Source: Streptomyces sp. Tu 3180
Lineage (GTDB): Bacteria > Actinomycetota > Actinomycetes > Streptomycetales > Streptomycetaceae
Assembly (NCBI RefSeq): GCF_009852415.1
Contig: NZ_WOXS01000002.1
Span: 1,634,501-1,698,500, forward strand
Length of the DNA: 64,000 bases
Reading direction: 5' to 3'
The notes beneath the pieces were generated by a model. That model was not told the DNA's origin and made no database searches. It saw only the letters and a list, made by a program, of their open reading frames with translations. The position numbers and the translations under genes were made by a program. This document shows, one piece after another, positions 7,622-17,028 of this stretch; position 1 is the stretch's first letter; each line of letters begins with the position of its first letter.

Positions 7622-9955
7622 GTGCCGTCCCCCTCACGTCCCGGGGCGAGACCTGCCCTGCTCGCCTCCGCCGCCGCCGTCGCGGGCCTGCTGCTCGCGG
7701 CCCTGCCGGCGACCGTCTCGCACGCCGCCGACCAGGAGTCCTGCCGTCCCGACGGCCTGTACCGGACCCCGGGTGTGGAGGTCCCGTACTGCTCGGTGTA
7801 CGACTCGGCCGGGCGGGAGAGGATGGGCGCCGACCACCAGCGCCGGGTGATCGGCTACTTCACCGGCTGGCGGACCGGCAAGGACGGAAAGCCCGCCTAC
7901 CTCGCGTCCGACATCCCGTGGGACAGGATCACCCACGTCAACTACGCGTTCGCGCACATCGACAAGGGCAACAGGATCTCCGTCGGCGCCGACGGCCCCG
8001 CCAACCCGGCGACCGGCATGACCTGGCCGGGCGTGGCCGGCGCGGAGATGGACCCGGGTCTCCCCTACCAGGGCCACTTCAACCTGCTCAACAAGTTCAA
8101 GAAGCAGCACCCGGACGTCAAGACGCTGATCTCGGTGGGCGGTTGGGCCGAGACCGGCGGCTACTTCGACGACGGCGGCAACCGCGTGGACTCCGGCGGC
8201 TTCTACTCGATGGCCACCCACGCCGACGGCTCGGTCAACCAGGCCGGCATCGACACCTTCGCCGACTCGGCGGTCGCCTTCGTCCGCGAGTACGGCTTCA
8301 ACGGCGTCGACATCGACTACGAGTACCCGACGACCATGAAGGACGCGGGCAACCCGCTCGACTGGTCCCTCGCCAACGGCCGCCGGGCCGGGCTGGTCAA
8401 GGGCTACGCCGCGCTGATGAGGACGCTGCGCGAGAAGCTGGACCGCGCGGGCACGGCCGACGGCAGGCACTACCTGCTGACGGTGGCGGCCCCCTCGTCC
8501 GGCTACCTGCTGCGCGGCATGGAGACCTTCCAGGTCCAGAAGTACCTGGACTACGTCAACATCATGTCGTACGACCTGCACGGCGCCTGGAACGAGTACG
8601 TCGGCCCCAACGCCTCCCTCTTCGACGACGGCAGGGACGCCGAGCTGGCCGCCGCGAACGTCTACGGCAGCGCCCAGTACGGCGGCATCGGCTACCTCAA
8701 CACCGACTGGGCCTACCACTACTTCCGCGGCTCCATGCCGGCCGGCCGCATCAACATCGGCCTGCCGTACTACACCCGCGGCCACAAAAACGTCCAGGGC
8801 GGAACCGACGGCCTGTGGGGCAGGGCCGCCGCCTCCTCCTGCCCGGCGGGCTCCGGCCTGGCCAAGTGCGGCGACGGCGCCGTCGGCATCGACAACCTCT
8901 GGCACGACCTCGACACCGACGGCAAGGAGTCCCCGGCGGGCTCCAACCCGATGTGGCACGCCAAGAACCTCGAGAAGGGGATCGTCGGCGACTACGTCAC
9001 CGACTACGGCTTCCCGGCGGACACCGAGCTGACCGGGACGTACGCCCGCAGGTACGACCCGACGCTGGTCGCCCCCTGGCTGTGGAACGCCGAGAAGAAG
9101 GTCTTCCTCTCCACCGAGGACGAGCAGTCGGTCGCGGCCAAGGCCGACTACGTCGTGGACCGCGGCATCGGCGGCACGATGGTCTGGGAACTGGCCGGCG
9201 ACTACGCCTGGAACGCCGCCAAGGGCCAGTACGAGACGGGCGACACGCTCACCTCGCTGATGTACGAGAAGTTCAGGGCGGCCCCGCCGTACGGCGCGAG
9301 GAAGTCGAACGCGGACCTGCCGGCGGAGGCCGTGGACGTGGGCGTGGAGTTCACGGACTTCAAGCTGGGCGACTCCAACTACCCGATCACGCCCAGGCTG
9401 CGGATCACGAACAACACGAAGACCGCGCTGCCGGGCGGCACGGAGTTCCGGTTCGACTACGCGACCGCCGCTCCGGGGAACGCCTCCGACCAGTCCGGCT
9501 TCGGCACCAGGGTCATCGCCAGCGACCACACGGGCGACAACGTGGGCGGGCTGGAAGGCGACTTCCACCGGGTGTCGCTGAAGCTGCCGGCGTGGCAGTC
9601 GCTGGCGCCGGGGGCGAGCGTCGACCTGGCGTTCAACTACTACCTGCCCGTGTCGACCCCGTCGAACTGGACGGTGACGATCGGCGGCAAGGCGTACGCC
9701 CTCGCCGGGGACCTGGCGCGCGGGACGACCGTCGTCGAGCCGGGCACCGGCACGACGCCGACGGACCCGCCCACCACGCCGCCCGGTGAGCCCGGTGACT
9801 GCGCGGAGCCGGCCTGGGACGCCTCGACCGCGTACGGCGGCGGCAGCGTGGTGTCCCACGAGGGGCACACCTGGAAGGCGCAGTGGTGGACGAGGGGCGA
9901 GGAGCCCGGCACCACCGGCGAATGGGGGGTCTGGCGGGACCAGGGAGCCTGCTGA
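7622..9955 (+). CDS. Secreted GH18 chitinase with C-terminal beta domain and CBM5/12
   Basis: The start is a GTG at 7622 behind GGAGAGGAACC; the reading frame is open upstream but runs through the promoter and riboswitch region. The 777-residue preprotein has a Sec signal peptide (about 1-35, cleavage near SHA/AD). The family 18 glycosidase domain (about 75-560) has the catalytic stretch NGVDIDYEYP: D230, D232 and proton donor E234. A beta-sandwich domain follows (about 570-700; VGVEFTDFKLGDSNYPITP), then a Thr/Pro linker and a chitin-binding CBM5/12 (about 725-777; WKAQWWTRGEEPG). It hydrolyses chitin outside the cell. A single-gene unit with its own promoter and terminator. Confidence 0.95.
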   Translation: MPSPSRPGARPALLASAAAVAGLLLAALPATVSHAADQESCRPDGLYRTPGVEVPYCSVYDSAGRERMGADHQRRVIGYFTGWRTGKDGKPAYLASDIPWDRITHVNYAFAHIDKGNRISVGADGPANPATGMTWPGVAGAEMDPGLPYQGHFNLLNKFKKQHPDVKTLISVGGWAETGGYFDDGGNRVDSGGFYSMATHADGSVNQAGIDTFADSAVAFVREYGFNGVDIDYEYPTTMKDAGNPLDWSLANGRRAGLVKGYAALMRTLREKLDRAGTADGRHYLLTVAAPSSGYLLRGMETFQVQKYLDYVNIMSYDLHGAWNEYVGPNASLFDDGRDAELAAANVYGSAQYGGIGYLNTDWAYHYFRGSMPAGRINIGLPYYTRGHKNVQGGTDGLWGRAAASSCPAGSGLAKCGDGAVGIDNLWHDLDTDGKESPAGSNPMWHAKNLEKGIVGDYVTDYGFPADTELTGTYARRYDPTLVAPWLWNAEKKVFLSTEDEQSVAAKADYVVDRGIGGTMVWELAGDYAWNAAKGQYETGDTLTSLMYEKFRAAPPYGARKSNADLPAEAVDVGVEFTDFKLGDSNYPITPRLRITNNTKTALPGGTEFRFDYATAAPGNASDQSGFGTRVIASDHTGDNVGGLEGDFHRVSLKLPAWQSLAPGASVDLAFNYYLPVSTPSNWTVTIGGKAYALAGDLARGTTVVEPGTGTTPTDPPTTPPGEPGDCAEPAWDASTAYGGGSVVSHEGHTWKAQWWTRGEEPGTTGEWGVWRDQGAC

Positions 9956-9970
9956 CCCTCGTGCGAGACC

Positions 9971-10012
9971 GGCCCGGCGGCGGTGACGACGGCCCTTGCC
10001 CGCCGCCGGGCC
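9971..10012 (+). terminator. Terminator-like hairpin after the chitinase gene
   Basis: A 13-bp perfect stem (GGCCCGGCGGCGG / CCGCCGCCGGGCC) with a 16-base loop begins 15 bases after the chitinase stop. The rest of 9956-10218 shows nothing I can name beyond the presumed promoter of the next gene. Confidence 0.6.
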
Positions 10013-10218
10013 TCACCAGGAGGGCGGCGCACCGGTGCGGGTGCGGGCCGCGGCGAGTCCCGTCAGGCTGGACCTGGTACGACGCCGGCCGGCCCGGGCA
10101 CGCGCGTCCCGCGGGGCGGTCCTCCGGTCCGATGTCACATGCCGCGGTGGCCGCACGGTCCTGGTCGGCGAGGAGCGCTCCAGCGGGGAGCGCCCGGCGT
10201 CCGGAGGGACGGAACGGC

Positions 10219-10974
10219 ATGACCACGATCCTGGTGACCGGCGGTACCGGAACACTCGGCCGGCTCGTCACCGAGCGGCTGCGGGCGGACGGGCACGAGG
10301 TGCGGGTCCTCAGCCGGCACTCCCGGCCGTACGCCGTCGACCTGCGGGAGGGCGGGAGCGGCCTGGACGCGGCCCTCACGGGCGCGCGGACGGTCGTGCA
10401 CTGCGCGACGTCACCGCGCGGCGGCGACGAGAGGGCGGCGAGGAACCTGATCGCGGCGGCCCGGCGGGCCGGGGTGGGTCACCTCGTGTACGTCTCGATC
10501 GTCGGCGTGGACCGGGTGCCGTTCGGTTACTACAGGTCCAAGCTGGCGGTGGAACGCCTGGTCGAGGAGTCGGGGCTGGGCTGGACGGTGCTGCGCGCCA
10601 CCCAGTTCCACGATCTGGTGCTCACGCTCCTCCAGGGCCTGGCCAGGGCGCCGGTCCTGCTGCTGCCGGCCCGGGTGAAGGACCAGCCGATCGACACCGC
10701 CGAGGTGGCCGAGCGCCTGTCCGAGCTGGCCCGGGGGGCGCCGGCGGGCCGCGTGCAGGACATGGGCGGCCCGGAGGTGCGGACGCTCGACTCGCTGGCC
10801 CGCGCGTATCTGCGGGCCACGGGCCGCCGGCGCCCGGTGGTGAAGGTCCCCCTGCGCGGCGCGGCGTACCACGCCTTCCGCGGCGGCGGCCACCTCGCCC
10901 CGGAGCGGGCGGTGGGCAGGCGCACGTTCGACGAGTTCCTGGCGGAGCGGTCCGGGGGCGCGGGACGCCGGTGA
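10219..10974 (+). CDS. NAD(P)-binding oxidoreductase, NmrA/atypical SDR family
   Basis: I chose the ATG at 10219, which gives 251 residues beginning MTTILVTGGTGTLGRLV, a textbook Rossmann GxxGxxG motif at the N-terminus; the open frame further upstream is non-homologous. Other family features are the VVHCATSPRGG and SIVGVDRVPFGYYRSKLAVERLVEESGLGWTVLRATQF segments. It resembles atypical short-chain dehydrogenases of the NmrA/YbjT type (epimerase-like), which often lack the catalytic triad; a YxxxK (YYRSK) is present. It is a single cytoplasmic gene with no informative neighbours and an unknown substrate. Confidence 0.85.
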   Translation: MTTILVTGGTGTLGRLVTERLRADGHEVRVLSRHSRPYAVDLREGGSGLDAALTGARTVVHCATSPRGGDERAARNLIAAARRAGVGHLVYVSIVGVDRVPFGYYRSKLAVERLVEESGLGWTVLRATQFHDLVLTLLQGLARAPVLLLPARVKDQPIDTAEVAERLSELARGAPAGRVQDMGGPEVRTLDSLARAYLRATGRRRPVVKVPLRGAAYHAFRGGGHLAPERAVGRRTFDEFLAERSGGAGRR

Positions 10975-10978
10975 GCGG

Positions 10979-10999
10979 GTCCGCCCCCGCCGGGCGGAC
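10979..10999 (+). terminator. Short terminator-like hairpin after the oxidoreductase gene
   Basis: GTCCGCCC and GGGCGGAC form an 8-bp stem around a 5-base loop, four bases after the stop codon. It lies between convergent genes and may serve both. The rest of 10975-11176 is GC-rich with no gene seen. Confidence 0.45.
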
Positions 11000-11176
11000 G
11001 GCCCCGCGCCGCGCGGGGGTGCGGGGCGACCGACACCCGCGGCGAGCGGACGCGACCGGGCGGGCACGCCCGCGACGGGCGGGGAGTCGTCACCGTCCGA
11101 GGCCGCGGCGGATGCCGGGGTCCTCACGCGGCCCTCCGGCGGGCGCGGACCGGCCGGACGGAACCGCCGGGCGGCG

Positions 11177-12385
11177 TCACACGGCGTCGGAGCGCCAGGG
11201 CACGGGGGTCCCGAAGAGTTCGTCCTGGGCGCGGTCCCGGGCGGTCAGCAGCGCGCCCCGCAGGACCGCGCCGCCCCCCAGGGCGCTGGGCCGCACCTCG
11301 GCGGACAGGGGCGAGAGGGCGGCCAGGCGGTCCTGCACCCGGGAGGCGAGCGCCTCCCCGCCGGCCTGCCCGACCTCCCCGCCCAGCACCACGCACCCGG
11401 GATCCAGCAGTGCGACCACCGACGCGACGCCCACGGCGATCCGGCCGGCCAGCGCGTCGAGGAAACCCGCCCGGGCGGACGCCGGTCCGGTTCCCAGGAC
11501 GGCCGCGCGGACCGCCCCCGCCGCCACCGGCTCGATGCCGGGCTCGGCCACGAGGCCGTACTCCCCCGCCAGCTCCGCGACCGCCGCCGCCCCGGCCAGG
11601 GAGTGGAAGCCGCCCGCGCAGTCCGTGGCCGACGGGAGGCCGTTCGTGCCCGGGACCGGGAGGAAGCCGATCTCGCCCGTGCCGCCGGAGGCGCCCCGGC
11701 GCAGGGTGCCGTCGAGGACCACGGCCGCGCCGGTGCCGTGGCCCAGCCACAGCAGGACGAAGGTGTCCCGGTCGCGGGCCGCCCCGTCGCGCTGCTCGGC
11801 CAGTGCGGCGAGGTTGGTCTCGTTCTCCACGCTGACGCGGGTCCGGGGAAGGCGCTCCTGGAGCGCGGCGACCAGGCGGCGGTGCCACTCGGGCAGGCCG
11901 GTGGAGTCGCGCAGTTCGCCGCTGGCGGGGTCGATCAGTCCCGGCGCGCCGATCCCGACGGTGTGCAGCCGGTCGGCGCCCGCCTCCTTCACCGTCCGCT
12001 CGACCAGCGCCACCGCCTGCTCCACGGCCGGTCCCGTCCCCGCGTCCCCGGTGATGGGCACGGACGCCTCGGCCAGTACCTCGCCGACGAGGTCGGAGAC
12101 GACCACGGCGACGCCCTCGGTGCGCACGTCGAGCGCGGCCAGGTGGGCCCGGCCGGCGACGATGCCGTACAGCTTGGCGTTGGGTCCGCGCCGCTGCTCC
12201 CCCGCCTCCCCGACCACCGCGATCAGACCGGCGGCGGTGAGGCGCTCGACGAGGTCGGCGACGGTCGGCCGGGAGAGCCCGGTCAGCTGCTTCAGCCGAC
12301 CCGCCGTCAGCGGACCCTCCCGCTGGAGCAGACGCAGGGCGAGCCGGTCGTTGATGGCTCTGGCGGTGCTCGGGGATGCGGCCAT
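11177..12385 (-). CDS. ROK-family transcriptional regulator with degenerate zinc motif
   Basis: The 402-residue protein has an N-terminal winged helix-turn-helix (about 18-60; GRLKQLTGLSRPTVADLVERLTA) and a C-terminal actin-like ROK domain (about 80-390; IGAPGLIDPASGEL, VENETNLAALAEQ, GHGTGAAVVLDG, GGTGEIGF). The canonical ROK zinc ligands are mostly missing: GEIGF has Phe241 where the family has His, and only one cysteine (C256) remains where CxCGxxGC is expected. It probably represses the divergent MFS gene in response to a sugar or other ligand, but ligand binding may differ from XylR/NagC-type proteins. Confidence 0.9.
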   Translation of the reverse strand: MAASPSTARAINDRLALRLLQREGPLTAGRLKQLTGLSRPTVADLVERLTAAGLIAVVGEAGEQRRGPNAKLYGIVAGRAHLAALDVRTEGVAVVVSDLVGEVLAEASVPITGDAGTGPAVEQAVALVERTVKEAGADRLHTVGIGAPGLIDPASGELRDSTGLPEWHRRLVAALQERLPRTRVSVENETNLAALAEQRDGAARDRDTFVLLWLGHGTGAAVVLDGTLRRGASGGTGEIGFLPVPGTNGLPSATDCAGGFHSLAGAAAVAELAGEYGLVAEPGIEPVAAGAVRAAVLGTGPASARAGFLDALAGRIAVGVASVVALLDPGCVVLGGEVGQAGGEALASRVQDRLAALSPLSAEVRPSALGGGAVLRGALLTARDRAQDELFGTPVPWRSDAV

Positions 12386-12464
12386 GCCGGGATCCTTCCA
12401 GATCGGCGGGACCGGTCGGGGCGCGGGACCGGCGGGACGGGGTCAGCCGTGCACCCCTTATCTT

Positions 12465-12481
12465 TCAGGCAGGTTCCCTGA
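12465..12481. promoter_or_regulatory. Candidate operator between the ROK regulator and MFS transporter
   Basis: An AT-richer patch in the 144-bp divergent intergenic region carries the inverted repeat TCAGG-N7-CCTGA, flanked by TATC on one side and GATAG on the other. It sits where promoters in both directions should be. That it is the ROK regulator's operator is inferred from position alone. Confidence 0.5.
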
Positions 12482-12529
12482 TAGTTTACGGCCGCACGCA
12501 CGGAACGGACGGCCGAAGGGGGCGGGACG

Positions 12530-13735
12530 ATGGGTGAAGTGGTCCACGGGCGGCACGAGGTGAGGCGGGCGCGGTACGCCGTGGCCGCGGTGTTCGCCGT
12601 GCACGGCGCCGTCACCGGCTCGTTCGCCACCCGCGTCCCCTGGATCCAGGACCACGCCGGGATCGGCGCCGGCCAGCTCGGGCTGGCGCTCGCCTTCCCC
12701 GCGCTCGGCGCGTCCGTCGCGATGCCGCTCGCGGGGAGCGTCAGCCACCGCTTCGGCGCCCGCACCGCCCTGCGCGGTCTGATCGCCCTGTGGACGCTCG
12801 CGCTCGTCCTCCCCTCGCTCGCCCCGAACCTGCTCACGCTCTGCCTGGCCCTGTTCGTCTACGGCGCCACGGCCGGGATGTCCGACGTGGCGATGAATGC
12901 GCTGGGCGTGGAGGTGGAGAACCGCCTCGACAAGTCGATCATGTCCGGGCTGCACGGCATGTGGAGCGCCGGCGCCCTGATCGGTTCGGCGGCCGGCACG
13001 CTCGCCGCGCACCTCGGCGCGGACGCCCGGCTGCACCACGGGCTCGCGGCCGCCGTCCTGACGGCGGTGGGCGTCACCGCCTGCGCCTGGGTGCTGGACC
13101 TGCAGCCCGCCGAGGACGAGGAGCCGCCGCCGCGGTTCGCGCTGCCGCCGCGCTCCGCGCTGCTGATCGGCGCGATCGGGTTCTGCGCGGTCTTCGCGGA
13201 GGGCGCGAGCCTGGACTGGTCGGCGGTCTACCTGCGCGACCAGCTCGACACCTCGGCCGGTCTCGCCGCCGCCTGCACGACCGGTTTCACGCTCACCATG
13301 GCGGTCGCCCGGATCGCCGGCGACCGGGTGGTGGACCGCTACGGCGCCGTCCGCACGGTCCGGGCGAGCGGTGTCCTCGCCGTCCTCGGCGGACTGCTGA
13401 TCGTTCTCGCGCGGCATCCCGCGGTGGCGATGGGCGGCTTCGCCCTGATGGGGCTCGGCATCGCGGTGGTCGTGCCGCTGTGCTTCGCGGCCGCCGGCCG
13501 CAGCGGCGCCAACCCGAGCCTGGCCATCGCGGGCGTCGCGACCATCACCTACACCTCGGGGCTCATCGCCCCGAGCGCGATCGGGCTGCTGGCCCAGGCG
13601 ACCAGCCTGATGGTGTCGTTCGTCCTGGTCACGGTGTTGTCGTGCGGTCTGGCCGGCTTCGCGGGCGTCCTGCGCGCCGGCGACCGCACGAAGATCACGC
13701 GTCCGGACGCAGCAGTTCCCGACCCGCGGCCCTGA
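12530..13735 (+). CDS. MFS transporter, divergent from the ROK regulator
   Basis: The 401-residue protein has about twelve membrane segments and the MFS loop signature between helices 2 and 3 (GSVSHRFGARTALRG). Its N-terminus (AVFAVHGAVTGSFATRVPWIQDHAG) and the segment AGMSDVAMNALGVEVE are typical of the YbjJ-like MFS group, whose substrates are unknown. Pairing with a divergent ROK regulator suggests sugar or small-molecule export or uptake. The 3' end overlaps the convergent thioesterase gene by 41 bases. Confidence 0.87.
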   Translation: MGEVVHGRHEVRRARYAVAAVFAVHGAVTGSFATRVPWIQDHAGIGAGQLGLALAFPALGASVAMPLAGSVSHRFGARTALRGLIALWTLALVLPSLAPNLLTLCLALFVYGATAGMSDVAMNALGVEVENRLDKSIMSGLHGMWSAGALIGSAAGTLAAHLGADARLHHGLAAAVLTAVGVTACAWVLDLQPAEDEEPPPRFALPPRSALLIGAIGFCAVFAEGASLDWSAVYLRDQLDTSAGLAAACTTGFTLTMAVARIAGDRVVDRYGAVRTVRASGVLAVLGGLLIVLARHPAVAMGGFALMGLGIAVVVPLCFAAAGRSGANPSLAIAGVATITYTSGLIAPSAIGLLAQATSLMVSFVLVTVLSCGLAGFAGVLRAGDRTKITRPDAAVPDPRP

Positions 13736-14153
13736 ACGCCTCGCTCCAGGGCGCCGGGCGCAGCGTCCCGGCGTCCAGGCGCACCAGCACCCGGCTGCCC
13801 CGCGCGTACGTCACCGCGCCGTCCCGCGAGCAGAAGCGGAAGCCGTAGGTCAGCCCGGTCCTGCCGAGCCGGTCCAGCCAGAGGTGGACGGCGTAGGCGC
13901 CGGGCCGGGTGACCGGCGCCTCGTAGCCGATCCGGAACTCCCTGACCGCGTTGCAGGCGTCACCGGCCGCGGCCCAGTCGCCCTCGAAGCGGACGCCCTT
14001 CTCCTGCCACAGCTCGGTCCAGGCCCGCTCGACCAGCAGCGGATAGCGGGCGTTGTGCAGCAGCCCCAGCGCGTCGAGGTCGTCGAAGTGGACGGTCACG
14101 GGGATCAGCCGGCCGTAGGACAGGGCGGGGGCGGTCGGGGCTTCGGCGGTCAC
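13695..14153 (-). CDS. Acyl-CoA thioesterase, 4HBT hot-dog fold
   Basis: The 152-residue protein has the single hot-dog domain of the 4-hydroxybenzoyl-CoA thioesterase/FadM type: VTVHFDDLDALGLLHNARYPLLVERAW carries the catalytic-loop Asp followed by the LHNARY substrate-binding segment. It should hydrolyse an acyl-CoA in the cytoplasm; chain-length preference cannot be read. It overlaps the MFS gene tail-to-tail over 13695-13735. It stands alone, facing away from the uracil/xanthine permease. Confidence 0.85.
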   Translation of the reverse strand: MTAEAPTAPALSYGRLIPVTVHFDDLDALGLLHNARYPLLVERAWTELWQEKGVRFEGDWAAAGDACNAVREFRIGYEAPVTRPGAYAVHLWLDRLGRTGLTYGFRFCSRDGAVTYARGSRVLVRLDAGTLRPAPWSEAFRAAGRELLRPDA

Positions 14154-14327
14154 GACGGGGCTCCTGGGAGGTACGGGATGAGTGCCGCCTACAACGAACA
14201 GCGGCGCGCCCTCATCCTAAGCAGACGCTCACCCGAGGCGGACGGGCCCGGCGGGCGGTCCGGAGCACCCCCGCCCACCCCCGACAATGGTCCGGACACG
14301 CTGCACGCACGACGAAAGCGACAACTC

Positions 14328-15746
14328 ATGGATCTCGGCGTCCGCTGGACACTGCACGGCGACGGACGCACCCCGGCGCCGGGGGCGGTGGTCCGCCCCG
14401 ACGAACGGCTCTCCTGGCCCCGCACCGCCGGGCTCGGCGCCCAGCACGTCGTGGCCATGTTCGGGGCGTCCTTCGTCGCCCCGGTGCTCATGGGCCTGGA
14501 CCCCAACCTGGCGATCATGATGTCGGGCGTCGCGACCGTCGTCTTCCTGCTGGCCACCCGCGGCCGGGTGCCCAGCTACCTGGGCTGCTCGCTCTCCTTC
14601 GTCGGCGTCGCCGCGGTCATCCGGGCCCAGGGCGGGTCGAGCGCCACCGTCACCGGCGCGGTGTTCGTGGTCGGTGCCGCGCTGTTCCTGGTGGGGCTCG
14701 CCGTGCAGCGGTTCGGGGCGCGGATCATCCACGCCGCGATGCCGCCCGTCGTCACCGGTGCGGTGGTGATGCTGATCGGCTTCAACCTGGCGCCGGTCAC
14801 CGCCGCCACCTACTGGCCGCAGGACCAGTGGACCGCCCTGTTCGTGATGCTGTTCACCGGCTTGGCGGTGGTCTGCCTGCGCGGCTTCTGGTCCCGGATC
14901 GCGATCTTCCTCGGGCTGGTCTTCGGATACGCCCTGTCCTGGGCGCTCGACCGGATCTTCGGGATGATCCACTCGGCGGACGCGAGCGGCAAGGTCACCG
15001 ACCACTGGCGCCTGGACCTGTCCGCCGTGGGACAGGCCGACTGGATCGGCCTGCCGACCCTGCACGGCCCGTCGTTCGAGTGGTCGGCGATCCTGGTCGC
15101 CCTGCCGGTGGTCATCGCGCTGATCGCCGAGAACGCCGGGCACGTCAAGGCGGTCGGCGAGATGACCGGCGACGACCTCGACGACAGGCTCGGCACGGCG
15201 ATCTCCGCCGACGGCGTCGGCTCGATGCTGTCCACCGCCGTCGGCGGTCCGCCGAACACCACCTACTCCGAGAACATCGGCGTGATGGCCGCGACCCGCG
15301 TCTACTCGACCGCCGCCTACTGGGCCGCCGCCGGCTTCGCCCTGATGTTCGGTCTGTGCCCGAAGTTCGGCGCGGTCGTGGCCGCCATCCCGGGCGGCGT
15401 GCTCGGCGGGATCACCGTCATCCTGTACGGCATGATCGGCCTGCTCGGCGCCCAGATCTGGATCAACGCCAAGGTGGACCTGCGCAACCCGCTGAACCTC
15501 GTGCCGGCCGCCGCGGGCATCATCATCGGCGTCGGCAACGTGACGATGGAGTTCACCGACACCTTCTCCCTCAGCGGCATCGCGCTCGGCACGCTCGTCG
15601 TCATCACCGGCTACCACGCGCTGCGCGCCTTCGCGCCCGCCCACCTCAAGACGCAGGAGCCGCTGCTCGACGAGGGCACGTCCTCCTACGACACGGCCGG
15701 CGAGGACGAGGCGGGCGGCGAGGGCACTCAGCGCGCCAAGTCGTAG
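14328..15746 (+). CDS. Uracil-xanthine permease (NCS2 family)
   Basis: From the ATG at 14328 the protein is 472 residues with 12-14 membrane segments. NCS2 signatures are clear: the substrate-binding IALIAENAGHVKAVGEMTG, with the Glu that contacts the base in UraA, and GGPPNTTYSENIGVMAATRV, with the second Glu. The N-terminal MDLGVRWTLHGDG is typical of Streptomyces members. It imports uracil or xanthine by proton symport for nucleobase salvage; which base is not certain. The ribosome site is weak (GAAAGCG). Its last 19 bases overlap the convergent GH6 gene. Confidence 0.9.
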   Translation: MDLGVRWTLHGDGRTPAPGAVVRPDERLSWPRTAGLGAQHVVAMFGASFVAPVLMGLDPNLAIMMSGVATVVFLLATRGRVPSYLGCSLSFVGVAAVIRAQGGSSATVTGAVFVVGAALFLVGLAVQRFGARIIHAAMPPVVTGAVVMLIGFNLAPVTAATYWPQDQWTALFVMLFTGLAVVCLRGFWSRIAIFLGLVFGYALSWALDRIFGMIHSADASGKVTDHWRLDLSAVGQADWIGLPTLHGPSFEWSAILVALPVVIALIAENAGHVKAVGEMTGDDLDDRLGTAISADGVGSMLSTAVGGPPNTTYSENIGVMAATRVYSTAAYWAAAGFALMFGLCPKFGAVVAAIPGGVLGGITVILYGMIGLLGAQIWINAKVDLRNPLNLVPAAAGIIIGVGNVTMEFTDTFSLSGIALGTLVVITGYHALRAFAPAHLKTQEPLLDEGTSSYDTAGEDEAGGEGTQRAKS

Positions 15747-16927
15747 GCGTACGACGGGGTGAAGGTGCCCGGCGCGCCCCTGCAGCCGTCCGACTCCTCC
15801 GGGAGCTTCACCCACAGGTAGGCGTCGATCCCCGGCTCGCCGGTGCTGAGGGTCGGGGTCCGGCCGAGCTTGCGGCCGGCCGGGTCGCACCACTCGCCGT
15901 CGGCCGGGGCGCCGGCGCCGTTGCGGCTGGTGTCGATCACCGCGCCGAGGCCCGGCGGCCCGTCGAGGGCGTCGAGCACGGCCCGGTCGTAGGCCACCTC
16001 GTCGGCCGTGCGGTGGAAGTTGGAGACATTGCTGAAGATGCCGTCGGAGGACGCGGCCGAGGCGGCCCCGGCCCGGCGCAGCCAGCCGGCCTGTTTCGCG
16101 GGCGCGTTCCAGCCGGAGTGCCCGGCGTCGAAGTAGACCCGGGCCCGGGGGTTGGCCTCCTTCAGCACCCGGCCGGCGCGGGCCAGCGAGGCGAAGCGGT
16201 CGGCACGCCGGCCGGCGGGGAGGCATTCGGCCTGGGCGACCGAGTCCGGCTCGAGGATCACGATGACCTCGCCGGTCCCCAGCCCGGCGGCGAACCGGTC
16301 GATCCAGCCGTCGTAGGCGCCGAGGTCGGGCGCCCCGCCCTGGGAGTGCCCGCCGCAGTCGCGGTCGGGTATCGCGTACGGCACGAGGACGGGCACGCGC
16401 CCCTGCGCCGCACCGCCGGACGCCACGGCACGCACCCGGGCGGTGATCGTGTCCGGGGAGTGGTCCGCGAACCACACCGCGGCCGGCCGGCCGGCGATCC
16501 GGGAGTCCACGACCGCGCGGCGCGGGTCGTCGGGGTTGGCCCGCACCCAGTCCAGGACCTGGGACCGGGGGTGGAGGTAGAGACCGGTGGACGCGGGGAC
16601 CGCCTGCGGCTTCCGGCGGGGCCTCGACGCGGACGGCCCGGGACTCGCCCTCCTCTGCGGGCTCGCCTCCGCCTCGGACGGTGAGGGGGACCGGGTCGCC
16701 GGCGGGGAGGGCGGGAGCACGGCGGGCGGCGGTTCCAGGCGCGGCGACGAGGTCGCCGCCGGCCTCGCCGTGTCCGGGCCGCTCCCGTCGCCGACCGCCG
16801 TCATCATGCCGGTGACGCTGCCGACGGCGACCACCACGGAAGCCGCCGCGGCCATCGCGCCGCGCCGGGCGGCGCGTCGGCGCTCGGCCCTCCGCGCGGC
16901 CAGGCGCCGGGCACGCGAGCCTGACAC
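15728..16927 (-). CDS. GH6 endoglucanase/cellobiohydrolase-like protein, membrane-anchored or secreted
   Basis: The 399-residue protein has an Arg-rich N-terminus, one hydrophobic segment (about 23-42) acting as signal or anchor, a Pro/Ser-rich linker (about 55-110), and a family 6 glycoside hydrolase domain to the end. GH6 motifs include VLVPYAIPDRDC with the candidate catalytic acid Asp, VIVILEPDSVAQ, YFDAGHSGWN, FSNVSNFHRT and YLWVKLPEESDG. GH6 enzymes invert on beta-1,4-glucans. No carbohydrate-binding module is present. Whether it acts on cellulose or on the cellulose-like material Streptomyces makes at hyphal tips is open. Confidence 0.9.
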   Translation of the reverse strand: MSGSRARRLAARRAERRRAARRGAMAAAASVVVAVGSVTGMMTAVGDGSGPDTARPAATSSPRLEPPPAVLPPSPPATRSPSPSEAEASPQRRASPGPSASRPRRKPQAVPASTGLYLHPRSQVLDWVRANPDDPRRAVVDSRIAGRPAAVWFADHSPDTITARVRAVASGGAAQGRVPVLVPYAIPDRDCGGHSQGGAPDLGAYDGWIDRFAAGLGTGEVIVILEPDSVAQAECLPAGRRADRFASLARAGRVLKEANPRARVYFDAGHSGWNAPAKQAGWLRRAGAASAASSDGIFSNVSNFHRTADEVAYDRAVLDALDGPPGLGAVIDTSRNGAGAPADGEWCDPAGRKLGRTPTLSTGEPGIDAYLWVKLPEESDGCRGAPGTFTPSYAYDLAR

Positions 16928-17028
16928 AGTACTGCTCCCCCTCCCCCACGACGGGCGGGTTCCCCCGATCCGGGGAAGCGCCGGGCCCGTCGCCGTCGGC
17001 CCCAGCCTAAAGGTGCGACTCTGCGCTC

